A DNA stretch of 46,828 bases from Myxococcaceae bacterium (lineage in GTDB: Bacteria; Myxococcota; Myxococcia; Myxococcales; Myxococcaceae), in the NCBI GenBank assembly GCA_016926755.1, contig JAFGNZ010000370.1:1-46828 (forward strand), read 5' to 3'. A program made the translations under genes and the position numbers. The notes beneath the pieces were generated by a model. That model saw only the letters and a program-made list of their open reading frames with translations. It made no database searches and was not told where the DNA came from. Shown piece after piece: positions 34,376 to 43,600 of the stretch. How positions within the stretch are numbered: the first letter of the stretch is position 1; every line of letters begins with the position of its first letter.

Positions 34376-37300
34376 ATGAAAATGAACAGCGGAATCTTAC
34401 GGCGCGCGCTCCCAGGCGCGGCGCGGGTCGCAGGCATCAGTGCCCTCCTCTTGAGCTTCGCCTGCAGCGACAGCGACAGGCTCGGCCTGCCTGACGCGCA
34501 GCCGGGCGCGGCCCACACCTCCGAGCAGGGGGTCCTCCAGACGGAGCTGACCGCCACCGGCACCGTGAACGGGAACTCCCTCGCGTACGTCGCCACGCTG
34601 CCGCCGGCCGCGGTGGTGGGTACCATCTCCCAGTCTCTGGAGGCGAGGTGGAACCCCTTGCTCCACAGCATCAACCAGGCGCCCACCTACCCGCAGGGCT
34701 GGAGCATCGACTACTACGCGGGGGGCACGAAGCTGGCGGCGGAGCCGGCCACCGCCAGCGAGTGGGCGCAGGTCTCGCGGGTGGTCTCCACCGGCTCTCT
34801 CAAGGTGGAGGCCCTGGACGGCGAGCGGCAGGCGCTCATCACCACCGTGGACGCGCCTCCCGCGGTGGTGGCCCCCACCTTCTCGGGTGGCAGCGCGGGT
34901 GACGGCTGGGATCTCTTCTTCGATCCCGCGTACACCAAGGTCTTCAACATCCACCACCACAACAGCCCCGCCACGTTGATGTGCAGGAAGCTGGCGGACT
35001 CCACCACGTGCCCGGGCTTCCCCATCGCGCTCACCCAGACCGGCCACCGCTCCACGGGCCGCATCGACGCGGCGTCCAACAAGCTCTGGCAGCCCACCGT
35101 CACCAATGACGCCAGGCTGGCATGGGACTGCGTGGACCTCACGACCTCCGCGCGCTGCGCCACGCCGGTCGTCCTCTCCGAGCACTCGGCGGTCAGCACC
35201 TATTACAACAACCACGTGGACCCGATCGTGATCGGCCGGAAGATGTACGCGATTGGCTACGCCAGCGGCGGTGTCACCCGCATCACCTGTCTGGATATGG
35301 CCACCGGCGCCGAGTGCACCGGGCTGGCGTTGCCGCAGAACGGCACCTACGAGCACGCCGGTATCGATGCGGTGGGGACCAGGCTCTACGTCGTCCCCGG
35401 CGCCAACCTGGACCTGGACTGCTACGACAGCGCCACCTGGTCGCGGTGCCCCGGCTCCTGGCCCCAGGCCGTGTCTGGATCTGGCAGTCCCGTGTGGGCC
35501 GCGCGCAGTGCCGACGGTGTCGTCCGCAATATCTGCGCGAACAACAAATGCTTCGGGCTGGACGGCTCCGCGCACACGCTGCCGCCGAACTTCGCCGCCT
35601 ACCTCACCGCCAATCCCGTGGAGGGATTCTCGACCAGCTCCCTTCAGGTCGGCACCGCCTCCAGCCGCGGCACCAAGACCGCCTGGTCCACCACGAGTCG
35701 AAGAGCGACCTGCTGGGACATGGCCACCGACGCCCTCTGCGCGCCCGCGTTCCCCATCACGATTCCGTCCCACTACACGACCGTCCTGGACCCCGAGGAT
35801 CCGGACTGCCTGTGGACGAACGGTGACGACGGCATCATCCGGAACTTCAAGATCAGCACCGGCGCCCCGGGCTGCGGCGGCGGGCCGCCCCGCATCTCGT
35901 TCAAGGCGTCTGTCTCCATTCCGCGGCTGAGCTGCGATCCGGAGTCCCGCGTCTACCAGTACAAGTCCTTCAAGCTCATCGCGCCCAACCCCACCCAGTA
36001 CACCTCCGCCACGCTGACGGTGAGGGACTCCAATGGCGTCCCCATCGCCGGGTGGACCGGCGTGCCGATTCCCTCCGAGAACCCCATCGTGGACTTGACC
36101 GCGCTCTCGCCGGCGGTGGCGGGGAGCACGCCCACCTTCGATGTCGCCGCCGCGGGCTTCACTCAGCTCGACGTGGTGCCTGTGGGCGAGTTCCGCGTCA
36201 CCACCGGCTCCCCCCCGCAGCTGTGCTGGGATCTCGCGGTGCCGCCCCTGACCTGCCCGACCCTGCCCGGGCTGGCCGGCAATGACACCGCGGGCCCACG
36301 CTCCACCCCCGTTACCGCCAAGGGCTCGTTCACCACCGACACCGGGACCACCCCCTTCACCGACCAGGTGCTGGACGCCACCGTCGATGCCAACCCGCCC
36401 AACTTCGACAACTGCGGCGGCACCCGCCTGCGCGCCACGGTGGTGTCGCTGAAGGACGGCAGCCCGATCTCCGGGGCCACGGTGTTCCTGCTCGACAGCG
36501 CTGGCAACCCCATCCTGGATTCGAACAACCAGCCGGCCTCGGCGGTGACGGCGGCTGACGGCACCCTCGAGTTCCCGGTCTGGGCGGCGGGCTACACGCT
36601 CAAGCTGAGCGGGAACGCGCGCTACTCCCCGGTCTTCTCGACCGTGGACGCGGGTGGCAGCGGCACGAGCATGGCCTCGGGCGGCGCGGTGGTCTCCAAC
36701 ACCGTCACCACCACGGTGAACGAGAGCTCCCATGTGACCATCACCGTCACGGCCGACGAGCACCCTCCGTGCGCGCCCGTGGTGACCGGGCCGGCAGCGG
36801 GCACGGTGGTGTACGACCGAGTGACGCCCCTGGTGGGCACCGCCGATCCGGGCTCCACCGTCACGGTGCGGGTCAACGACGAGCCCGTCTGCACCGTGAT
36901 GGCCAACGACGAGGGGATGTGGAGCTGCAGCGCGGAGCTCCCCGTGGGGTCCTCCACCGTGATCGCCACCGCGGAGGACGAGGCCGGCAACGCCTCGGGC
37001 GCCTCGTCCGCCGTGGTGCTCAGGCGGCGCGACGACATCGACCCGCCGGTCATCACCGGGCCGCCGGCCAGCGTGCAGGGGCGGGGGGTGACGGTGACTG
37101 GCACCGCGAGGCCGGGGGCCGACATCACCGTCAAGGACGAGCAGGGGAATACCGTCTGCACCGCGAGGACGGATGACAACGGCGCGTGGCAGTGCGACGG
37201 CGAACTCGCCGCGGGGCCGCACCAGCTCACCGCCGACGCGGAGTGGAGGGACTTCCAGAGCACCTCCAGCCCCCACGACACCACGGTGCTGGATGAGGCC

Positions 37301-37405
37301 TGGCTCCAGGGCAGTGGCTGCACCTCGACCGGAAGCGCCCAGCCGGCGCTGATGGTGATGGTGGCCCTCGGTGGGCTCGTGGTGCTGCGCCGCCGCCGCG
37401 CGTAG
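34376..37405 (+). CDS. Large exported surface protein with Ig-like domains and MYXO-CTERM-like tail
   Basis: A 1009-aa exported protein with a lipoprotein-like signal (ISALLLSFAC, Cys30). The N-terminal half has a repeat-rich beta structure with paired Cys and the recurrent 'C.D.AT...C' pattern (CLDMATGAEC, CWDMATDALC), suggesting a propeller or solenoid. Residues 700-960 hold bacterial Ig-like repeats (TPLVGTADPGSTVTVRVND; VTVTGTARPGADITVKDE). The final 30 residues, GSGC followed by a hydrophobic helix (LMVMVALGGLVVL) and RRRRA, match the MYXO-CTERM sorting signal processed by myxosortase. It sits downstream of the OmpA/TSP3 gene and ends at a strong terminator. Likely surface adhesion or envelope function; the exact role is unknown. 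Confidence 0.9.
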   Translation: MKMNSGILRRALPGAARVAGISALLLSFACSDSDRLGLPDAQPGAAHTSEQGVLQTELTATGTVNGNSLAYVATLPPAAVVGTISQSLEARWNPLLHSINQAPTYPQGWSIDYYAGGTKLAAEPATASEWAQVSRVVSTGSLKVEALDGERQALITTVDAPPAVVAPTFSGGSAGDGWDLFFDPAYTKVFNIHHHNSPATLMCRKLADSTTCPGFPIALTQTGHRSTGRIDAASNKLWQPTVTNDARLAWDCVDLTTSARCATPVVLSEHSAVSTYYNNHVDPIVIGRKMYAIGYASGGVTRITCLDMATGAECTGLALPQNGTYEHAGIDAVGTRLYVVPGANLDLDCYDSATWSRCPGSWPQAVSGSGSPVWAARSADGVVRNICANNKCFGLDGSAHTLPPNFAAYLTANPVEGFSTSSLQVGTASSRGTKTAWSTTSRRATCWDMATDALCAPAFPITIPSHYTTVLDPEDPDCLWTNGDDGIIRNFKISTGAPGCGGGPPRISFKASVSIPRLSCDPESRVYQYKSFKLIAPNPTQYTSATLTVRDSNGVPIAGWTGVPIPSENPIVDLTALSPAVAGSTPTFDVAAAGFTQLDVVPVGEFRVTTGSPPQLCWDLAVPPLTCPTLPGLAGNDTAGPRSTPVTAKGSFTTDTGTTPFTDQVLDATVDANPPNFDNCGGTRLRATVVSLKDGSPISGATVFLLDSAGNPILDSNNQPASAVTAADGTLEFPVWAAGYTLKLSGNARYSPVFSTVDAGGSGTSMASGGAVVSNTVTTTVNESSHVTITVTADEHPPCAPVVTGPAAGTVVYDRVTPLVGTADPGSTVTVRVNDEPVCTVMANDEGMWSCSAELPVGSSTVIATAEDEAGNASGASSAVVLRRRDDIDPPVITGPPASVQGRGVTVTGTARPGADITVKDEQGNTVCTARTDDNGAWQCDGELAAGPHQLTADAEWRDFQSTSSPHDTTVLDEAWLQGSGCTSTGSAQPALMVMVALGGLVVLRRRRA

Positions 37406-37442
37406 GCAGCGGTCCCGCAGCGCCATCCCATGAGGCAGTCCG

Positions 37443-37478
37443 GGCGGGAGAGGGCATTGGGCCTCTCCCGCCTTTTTT
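37443..37478 (+). terminator. Rho-independent terminator after the OmpA/Ig-like operon
   Basis: GGCGGGAGAGG (37443-37453) pairs perfectly with CCTCTCCCGCC (37462-37472) around an 8-nt loop, followed by TTTTTT. It terminates transcription of the OmpA/Ig-like pair 38 bp after the stop codon. Confidence 0.93.
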
Positions 37479-37529
37479 CATGCCTGATAGGAGGGATCAC
37501 TGGGCTAGAGACGCCAGAAGGGCACACAA

Positions 37530-37554
37530 TGGAGGCGGCGGGAATCGAACCCGC
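37530..37554 (-). other. tRNA/tmRNA 3'-end fragment, probable att site
   Basis: Read on the minus strand, GCGGG-TTCGATT-CCCGC is a perfect T-arm, followed by CGCCTCC (acceptor 3' strand) and discriminator A; CCA is not encoded. The complementary 5' strand GGAGGCG, a D-arm and an anticodon arm are absent upstream. The sequence resembles the 3' end of tmRNA or tRNA-SeC. A lone 3' end at the start of lower-G+C DNA is the expected duplication left by site-specific integration into the 3' end of such a gene, whose intact copy would lie at the far, right-hand end of the element. Confidence 0.5.
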
Positions 37555-37611
37555 ATCAAGGCGGAAGCAAAACCCCAAGCAGGACGCGCCGTTACCAGCT
37601 AACGCCTTGAT
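37555..37611. repeat. 9-bp inverted repeat abutting the T-arm fragment
   Basis: ATCAAGGCG (37555-37563) and CGCCTTGAT (37603-37611) pair perfectly over 39 bp of spacer, directly next to the T-arm. Possible recombinase binding region or residue of a structured RNA. Confidence 0.55.
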
Positions 37612-37634
37612 CTTACGTCGGATCGTTCTCCCGC

Positions 37635-37665
37635 CCCGTCCCGTCTCGTCCCGTCTCGTCCCGTT
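37635..37665. repeat. Short tandem repeat of a 10-bp unit
   Basis: CCGTCTCGTC occurs twice exactly (37641-37650, 37651-37660), flanked by partial copies on both sides. It lies 80-110 bp from the putative att core, where arm-type recombinase or excisionase sites are often found. Confidence 0.7.
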
Positions 37666-38075
37666 CTAATCCCCGCTGGAGGGTCACACTGAGGGCACAT
37701 GCGATTCCGCAACCGTCTTACCGACTGCTCGGACCCGGTTAACTGGGCCTGAAGCACTCCAGGACGGCAGCCATCATCGTGGGCCTCTGACTCGGGCCGG
37801 TGGAGCGTACCCGCGTCGGGCGGCGGCAACTCGACCGTGTCGTTGCATCTCTCTACCCCTACGCCAGCAGCAGGCCAGCAGGCATGCGCGGACACGCCAC
37901 GCGCGGGACCGGGAGCCATCTACCTGCCCACGATGGGGGATGGCGCAGTGGGCCGCATCGGGAAGGCCGGAGGCCGTACACGGCTGGGAGGTTTGTGCTC
38001 TGCTTGGCAGCGGAGGGACAGGAGTTCCGCTCCAGGCGTCCAGGCCGACGCGGCAAGCGACCTCGGAGGGCATTG

Positions 38076-38915
38076 ATGCACGCAGGAAAGGCAAGGAAGC
38101 GAGCAAGTGGCCAGTCACCAGCGCAAGGCTGGATCGCCACAGCGACGTTTGGGAAGGGGGGCATCCGGGCGCAGGACGACCGGTCTACCCTGACGGTTCA
38201 TGCCCTCAACCCCGAGCGCGGAACAGACTGGAGCGTTACTGGACGTCTTGATCTCTTGGAACGAGCCCTGATGACGGCCCCTCCGGAGAACGGAGAGACG
38301 ATCTATTTGACGACAGCCGGTTGGTTCGGGTGTGCGACCCCGAAGGGAAACACTGCAACCGGGCTGACATGGCTCTGCCTTTCTGAAGAGGAGGAGGAGT
38401 CCCTCAAGAAGACACTGGGGTTCCTCGTCGAGAAACTCCCGCAATCAACACACGTGGCGATAGGGGTGGACCGTCGCTGCGGGTACGACGACCAACAGGA
38501 ACTCTGGTGGTTTCAAGGTGGATACAGCGATATCCAGGCCTATCATGTGAGGACTCATAACGCTGTCCCACGGACCATAGGCGACTTCCGAGTCCTGGCA
38601 TTCATATGCGGAGCCATCTACGGCTTTGGAGGTCCAGCGCTAGACGTCGGCCGTGATCTGATCGGGGTCGATGTCGTGCTGGACGCTGGCCACGCGAGCC
38701 TGAACCGACAGTGGAACCCGCAAGTGCCATTGAGTCGAAGGCGCTGGGCATTCCACCGGAGCATCAGGAAGATTGGCACGCAATGCGGTGCTGTGTTCTC
38801 CCACGCGCATGGAGACGACTACGCGTACGTTAGGAACTGCGACAATTGGATCGTGTACCGCAACGAAGCTCCGTTCCCAGGCGAGCGGGAGGGAAGGCGC
38901 ATCAAGAGGAGGTAG
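38076..38915 (+). CDS. Unrecognised 279-aa protein in putative defence island
   Basis: The ATG at 38076 has GGAGGG 7 bp upstream. The protein is soluble with a basic N-terminus (KARKRASGQ) and basic C-terminus (GRRIKRR). No close family recognised. Faint similarity to the nitrilase/carbon-nitrogen hydrolase order of motifs exists: a helix plus strand (LLERALMTAPP...TIYLTT), a cysteine strand (DFRVLAFICGAIYG, C178) resembling the catalytic Cys strand, and GVDVVLDAGHASLNRQW followed by an Arg/His-rich helix. The expected catalytic Glu after the first strand is not seen, so a typical active nitrilase is unlikely. It shows clearly lower G+C and mixed codon use compared with the chromosome to its left. 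It is the first gene of a same-strand series with the two nuclease-like genes; operon membership is plausible. Confidence 0.8.
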   Translation: MHAGKARKRASGQSPAQGWIATATFGKGGIRAQDDRSTLTVHALNPERGTDWSVTGRLDLLERALMTAPPENGETIYLTTAGWFGCATPKGNTATGLTWLCLSEEEEESLKKTLGFLVEKLPQSTHVAIGVDRRCGYDDQQELWWFQGGYSDIQAYHVRTHNAVPRTIGDFRVLAFICGAIYGFGGPALDVGRDLIGVDVVLDAGHASLNRQWNPQVPLSRRRWAFHRSIRKIGTQCGAVFSHAHGDDYAYVRNCDNWIVYRNEAPFPGEREGRRIKRR

Positions 38916-39010
38916 CGTCCATCACGCAGTCTGGCAAAATCTGGTTGCGCGGTAACGTTCTGTGGGGCTGTGATAGAGACTCGTCGCCGGACTCTGGTGT
39001 CGGGGGAACA

Positions 39011-40120
39011 ATGAACGAGCTTGATAAGTTTGTGGCCGATCTCAAGGAGCGTCTTCCTGAACACCTTCGGGAGAAGTTACTCCAACCGCATGCTGCGGAC
39101 GAACTCGTGAAGGAACTGCCATCGCTCTTTCCACCTGCCCGCCTTGCTGCGGACGAGAAGGGTCGTCGGACCTGGGAGTTAACCGGTCTTCTTTACCTGA
39201 ATCTCGGACGGCACCACGACGCCATCGCGATCTTCAATTCGATGCTTAAGCAGATGTATGCGCACCAAGACCATACATCAGCCTTCGTTCACAAAGGCGT
39301 CCCTTTGGTATGGATAGCCGATTGCTACCAAGCACTCGGCTATCGAGCGCTCGCCAAGCGCTTCCTGATGCTCACTCTTTGTGAGGACGCCATCGAATGC
39401 AAAGGCAAGCTGAATCCATCCACTATTGGGGCTTACCATCGCCTCGTGTGGCAATTCGGCCTGCCACACAAGATGATCCAATATTATGCGGTCAAGATGG
39501 CAGAGCTTGCCTCGGAGAAACCAGAGCACAAGCTCTTTCCAGAGGCCAGCCTTCTCGAATTGGACTCGGATTGGCAGACCGAGATTCCGACGGCCCAAGA
39601 AACCACTCAGTTCGTTTCTAACGGCTTCTACATACGGCACCTGATGAGCCAGCTTGGCGACGATACGGGAACTGTGCTGGAGCGGCTCGCGCATTATCTC
39701 ATGGGTTGTATCCCCGGCATTCGGGTGGCCCGTCGGAAAAAGACGCATTCCACTGATCACGATCTCGTCTGTGCGGTGGATGGGAGCGACGTTGATTTCC
39801 GATCCGAACTCGGCCGCTACTTCGTCTGCGAATGCAAGGATTGGAATCGTCCAGCCGACTTCACCTCATTCGCGAAGTTCTGTCGCGTTCTGGATTCTGT
39901 GAAAGCCCGGTTCGGCATCATCTTCAGCAAGAAAGGTATCTCGGGGGATGCCCACACAACCGACGCTGCTCGTGAGCAGTTGAAGGTCTTTCAGGATCGG
40001 GGACTCATTATCGTGGCGATCGATGAAGACGACCTAGAGGACTTGGCAGAAGGAAAGAGCTTGATTGCGATTCTTCGCCACAAGTACGAGATGATCCGAC
40101 TGGATCTCCGCCCGTCTTGA
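39011..40120 (+). CDS. Helical-repeat protein with C-terminal PD-(D/E)xK restriction-endonuclease-like domain
   Basis: A 369-aa soluble protein. Residues 1-200 are helical with TPR-like pairs (TWELTGLLYLNLGRHHDAIA; WIADCYQALGYRALAKRFL). Residues 220-345 form a restriction-endonuclease-like domain: E224 in LERLAHYL, D251 in STDHDLV, then E274-C-K276 in the strand FVCECKDW, followed by a helix and the strand ARFGIIFSKKG. This D...ExK arrangement is the Mrr/PD-(D/E)xK nuclease core, so metal-dependent DNA cleavage is predicted. A helical sensor region attached to a nuclease fits phage-defence or type IV restriction logic. It lies 95 bp after the 279-aa gene and 545 bp before the giant STAND gene. 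Confidence 0.85.
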   Translation: MNELDKFVADLKERLPEHLREKLLQPHAADELVKELPSLFPPARLAADEKGRRTWELTGLLYLNLGRHHDAIAIFNSMLKQMYAHQDHTSAFVHKGVPLVWIADCYQALGYRALAKRFLMLTLCEDAIECKGKLNPSTIGAYHRLVWQFGLPHKMIQYYAVKMAELASEKPEHKLFPEASLLELDSDWQTEIPTAQETTQFVSNGFYIRHLMSQLGDDTGTVLERLAHYLMGCIPGIRVARRKKTHSTDHDLVCAVDGSDVDFRSELGRYFVCECKDWNRPADFTSFAKFCRVLDSVKARFGIIFSKKGISGDAHTTDAAREQLKVFQDRGLIIVAIDEDDLEDLAEGKSLIAILRHKYEMIRLDLRPS

Positions 40121-40560
40121 AATTGCATCCTGTCAGCAGCGGCTATGGTGTTGCCATACCTCCACCCTGTCGGCGATCCGATCGCGAATTATTCAGGGCC
40201 TTATCGAACTCCCGGTAGAAGAAAGGCGACCAAGCGCGACAGGAGTTTGATCCTTGGACGGTCGAGGCGAGATAGGAGTCGCAACAGGCGCCGCTTCTCT
40301 GGCGTGTCATTCAGGCTTGGCGGGACCGTGCTTGCTCAGGGGACGTTCTGCTGAGGGCCATCGGAGAGAACCCCATCAGTTCATGCCGCAGGTTGGCGGT
40401 CGTTGTAGTGAGATTGACACTCGCCGGTCAATTACCGCCGATACCATTCCCGTCGACTTTCGCCCGGCCCAACAAGTAGCGGCGCCAGTAGCCAGCCTGG
40501 TACAGAATGAGAAATCGCCGGGTAAGTAGAAATTCGCTCTAATCGCCACGGATCCCCGCA

Positions 40561-40600
40561 TCAACTCGGTGGAGGGCGCGTCAACTCGGTGGAGGGCGCG
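40561..40600. repeat. Perfect 20-bp tandem duplication
   Basis: TCAACTCGGTGGAGGGCGCG is present twice back to back (40561-40580, 40581-40600), 66-105 bp before the start of the giant gene. It may be an operator pair or slippage product. Confidence 0.95.
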
Positions 40601-40631
40601 ATTTAGCAATCAGGCCCCCTCAACAGGGCGC

Positions 40632-40652
40632 CCTATCTCTCCTACAGATAGG
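40632..40652 (+). promoter_or_regulatory. Hairpin/inverted repeat just upstream of the giant gene
   Basis: CCTATCT (40632-40638) and AGATAGG (40646-40652) form a 7-bp inverted repeat with a 7-bp loop ending 13 bp before the ATG at 40666. The position fits an operator for a dimeric (for example XRE-type) repressor or a leader hairpin masking the weak ribosome-binding site. Confidence 0.35.
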
Positions 40653-40665
40653 CTATCCTGCCGGG

Positions 40666-43600
40666 ATGGCGACAACTTCCCCTACTTCTACAACCGCCGA
40701 GGACTCCAATCCCAGTGATGCGATAGTCGGACCTGCGGCGGCTGCGAGCCCTGAACTTACGGGTGGAGCCGGGTTCACCTACGAAGACGGTGTGGCATCC
40801 GTGTACGCGGCGGCGCTTCTTTCAGAGACAACTGCGCCGGGCCTTCCTGGAAGGCAGGTGAAGCGCCTTTCTGTGCAGCAAGGCGCACTTGGACACCCGT
40901 TAGACGATGTGATTGTCGAGGGCGAGGGCGTTGACGGTGTTCGAATGCGCCTCAGTCTTCAGGTTAAGCGCAAATTGGTCATCAGCAGTGCTCAGACCAA
41001 CACTGATTTCAGAGAGACGGTGTTGCGCGCTCACGCGACAGTCGCAGGAACAGAGTTCAAGGTTGGCCTAGATCGGGTAGGAGTTGTCACAGGTGAAATC
41101 GCTGATGGAAACAAGCGTAGCTTCGAAACGCTGTGCGATTGGGCGCGGGCGGACAGCGATGTGACGAGTTTCGTGAAGAAGTTGCGCACGGACGGCGTCG
41201 CGGGGGAGAAGGAGACTCACTTCGACGATATCCGGAACATCCTTTCAAGCAAGATTCCCGAAGTGGAACTTGATGCAGCTACTCATCGCCTGCTCTCGCA
41301 CTTCGTGCTGATGCGATTCGAGATGCTGCACGAAGGATCGGTGATAGAAGCACAAACCGTCTCCAGCCTTTCAAATCACCTTCATCCGGCTGATCGAACT
41401 CGAGCGGATGACCTATGGCGCCGACTGCTCGCATTGGTCCGGGTGTCTGAGGGGCAAGCGGCTGTATTCGATAGGAAGACGCTTGTCGCCAGATTGAACG
41501 GCGCCTTCCGACTCACCGGCGCTCCGTCCATGCAGGCCACGCTTTCTCGGGTCGCGGAGGAGGCGCGCCATGCTGTCGCTGATATCGGAAACGACATCGC
41601 TGGAGTGAACATTCCAAGGAATCGATTCGTTCAACGTACACGCGAAGCACTGACTCAGCATCGCTTTGTCCAGATAGGTGGGCTGCCTGGAACAGGCAAG
41701 TCCGTCGTGCTTCGATCCCTCGTCGAGGAGGCACTCGCAAACGGTCCTGCGCTGTTTCTTAAGGCGGACCGACTAACTGGCGCGACCTGGTCCCAATACG
41801 CCACCGCTACTGGTCTAGGAGCGACCTCGCTGGAGGAGTTCCTCGTTGAGCATGCTGCGCTAGGCTCGTCAACAGTGTTCGTCGATGGCCTCGACCGAGT
41901 TGAAGTAGGTCAACGTGGAGTCCTGTTGGACATCTTCAACACCTTGCTTAGCTCGCCGCTCCTTCGGACGTGGCGAGTGGTCGCCACGGTCAGGGATACT
42001 GGTATCGAACCGCTGCGAACTTGGCTGCCAAGCAGGCTGTTGGGCGACGGAGTTCCGGTGATCGAAGTGACAGAGTTCGACGACACCGAGGCGAGGCTAC
42101 TGGCCAAAATGAAGCCGACTTTGGCTCCCCTCCTTTTCGGGTCGGAACAAGTTCGAGCTATCGTGCGGCGCCCATTCTTTGCCGGCGTTCTGATAAGACG
42201 TCATGGCGCTGAGACAAGTGTTCCGAATTCGGAGATTGAACTCGCCACCGCGTGGTGGGTGGGCGGTGGATATGGCGCAGAGGTAGCGCGTTCCGGGCAC
42301 CGGCGCGCCGCACTTGTGGGTCTCGCGCAAGCAGGCGCGGCGACGTTGGGTCGACGAATCCCTGTGCTTGGAGTAGATCCTCAAGCGTTAGAGGAACTAG
42401 AAGCATTGGGAGTAGTCAGGCACGTCCGGACTGGTCAGACGGTTCGCTTCGCACATGACATCTACTTTGAATGGTCCTTCCTTCAGTTACTCGTATCACG
42501 AGGCGAGCATTGGCTCGCCGTAGTTCGCCAAGTGGGCGAACCTCCCGTTCTCGGTCGGACCGTCGAGCTACTTTCTCAAGCGGAGTTCAGAGACCGCCAA
42601 GACTGGCAGAAACACCTTGAACTGCTTGAAGGGACGACTGATGTTCGCTCTCAGTGGTTAAGAGCATGGATGGTTGGGCCGTTCGGCCTGCCGTCCTTTC
42701 AGACGCACGAATCGACCTATAACGCGGCAATGTTTGCCGACGGTGCTAAGCGTGTTGCCAAACTCGTCGTCTGGTTCCAAGCGGAAAAGACCAAGGCGAA
42801 TCCGATGGCGTTGGATGGTAAGTTTGCTCCCGGTCTCGAATTGACCCAGCGCCTTCTTCTCGCTGACTCACTGGCTTGGCCGTCCGATATAGACTCATGG
42901 CAGCGGTGCTGCTATTGGCTGCTTCGGCGGATTGGCGATATCCCAGTGTCAATTCGGCCTGACGTTGTAGCTGTCTTCGATGTTTGGCAGAACGCCTTTT
43001 CGAACATTGCGAATCCGGTGTCTGGGCAGATTGTTAGCCTCACAAAGTCCTGGCTCATGGACATTGAGACACGTCTCCATGGCCGCACCTTTCCGAAGGA
43101 TCGCGGTGAGTGGGAGCAACTCGAGTGGGGTGAGCCAGAGGCACTGGAAGAGCGACTAAGGGAGATGCTCCTGAGGGCAAGTCGGGCCTACGCGCCCCTC
43201 GCAATTGAGTATCTGTCCCATTTGCAGACGATGGAGCACTTGCCACGTTCGGCAATCGAGCAAATTCTGACCTGTGCCCCTATCATTAGTGTGGCATGCC
43301 TGAGCCAATTGGCCGATTTCGTGTTGCGCGCCATGCTCAGGCCTCTTCCAGAGGAAATTGTACGGCGCTCGTCTCGCTCGTCGTACAGGCGAGGGATTCA
43401 TAGTGATGACTGGCAATCCCTATCCATCGACGACCACCACCAGTTCTTCCCGTGTGCTCCTACACGAGAACCATTTCCGTCGCTGTTTTCACATGCCCCA
43501 CATGAAGCTCGGCGGCTAGTGTGCCAGCTTGCCAACCATGCCATCGCCGCTTGGCGCCAACTCCACCGTCTCGACTACGAACATCGCGGCACCCCCATCG

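Larger units (their letters stand above)
37406..38075. other. Non-coding junction region between chromosome and putative island
   Basis: 670 bp with a strong terminator, a tRNA/tmRNA-like 3' fragment, an inverted repeat (37555-37563 with 37603-37611) and GTCTCGTCCC tandem repeats. The overlapping frame at 37837-38076 lacks coding character. I read it as an integration junction and leader region. Confidence 0.6.
40121..40665. other. Intergenic region upstream of the giant STAND gene
   Basis: 545 bp without a convincing gene; short frames here lack coding signal. It contains a perfect 20-bp tandem duplication (40561-40600) and a hairpin (40632-40652) immediately before the giant gene. It probably holds that gene's own promoter, or is decayed mobile DNA. 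Confidence 0.5.

Noticed and set aside
37530..37611. Complete tRNA on the minus strand
   Set aside because: The T-arm and acceptor 3' strand fit, but the candidate 5' strand CAAGGCG pairs at only five of seven positions and no 5-bp anticodon stem can be drawn.
37931..38040. tRNA-like stretch with GGCGCAGTGG
   Set aside because: The D-arm-like words are present, but there is no TTCRA T-loop and no 7-bp acceptor pairing.
37837..38076. 79-aa frame overlapping the 279-aa gene start
   Set aside because: Composition looks non-coding and it has no ribosome-binding site; overlap with the ATG at 38076 is probably chance.
40225..40260. Resemblance to the 16S rRNA 5' end (GAGTTTGATCCTTGG)
   Set aside because: Only about 15 bases match and nothing downstream resembles rRNA.
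40121..40610. Degraded transposase or integrase between the two nuclease genes
   Set aside because: Translations in all frames show no DDE, tyrosine-recombinase or serine-recombinase motifs.
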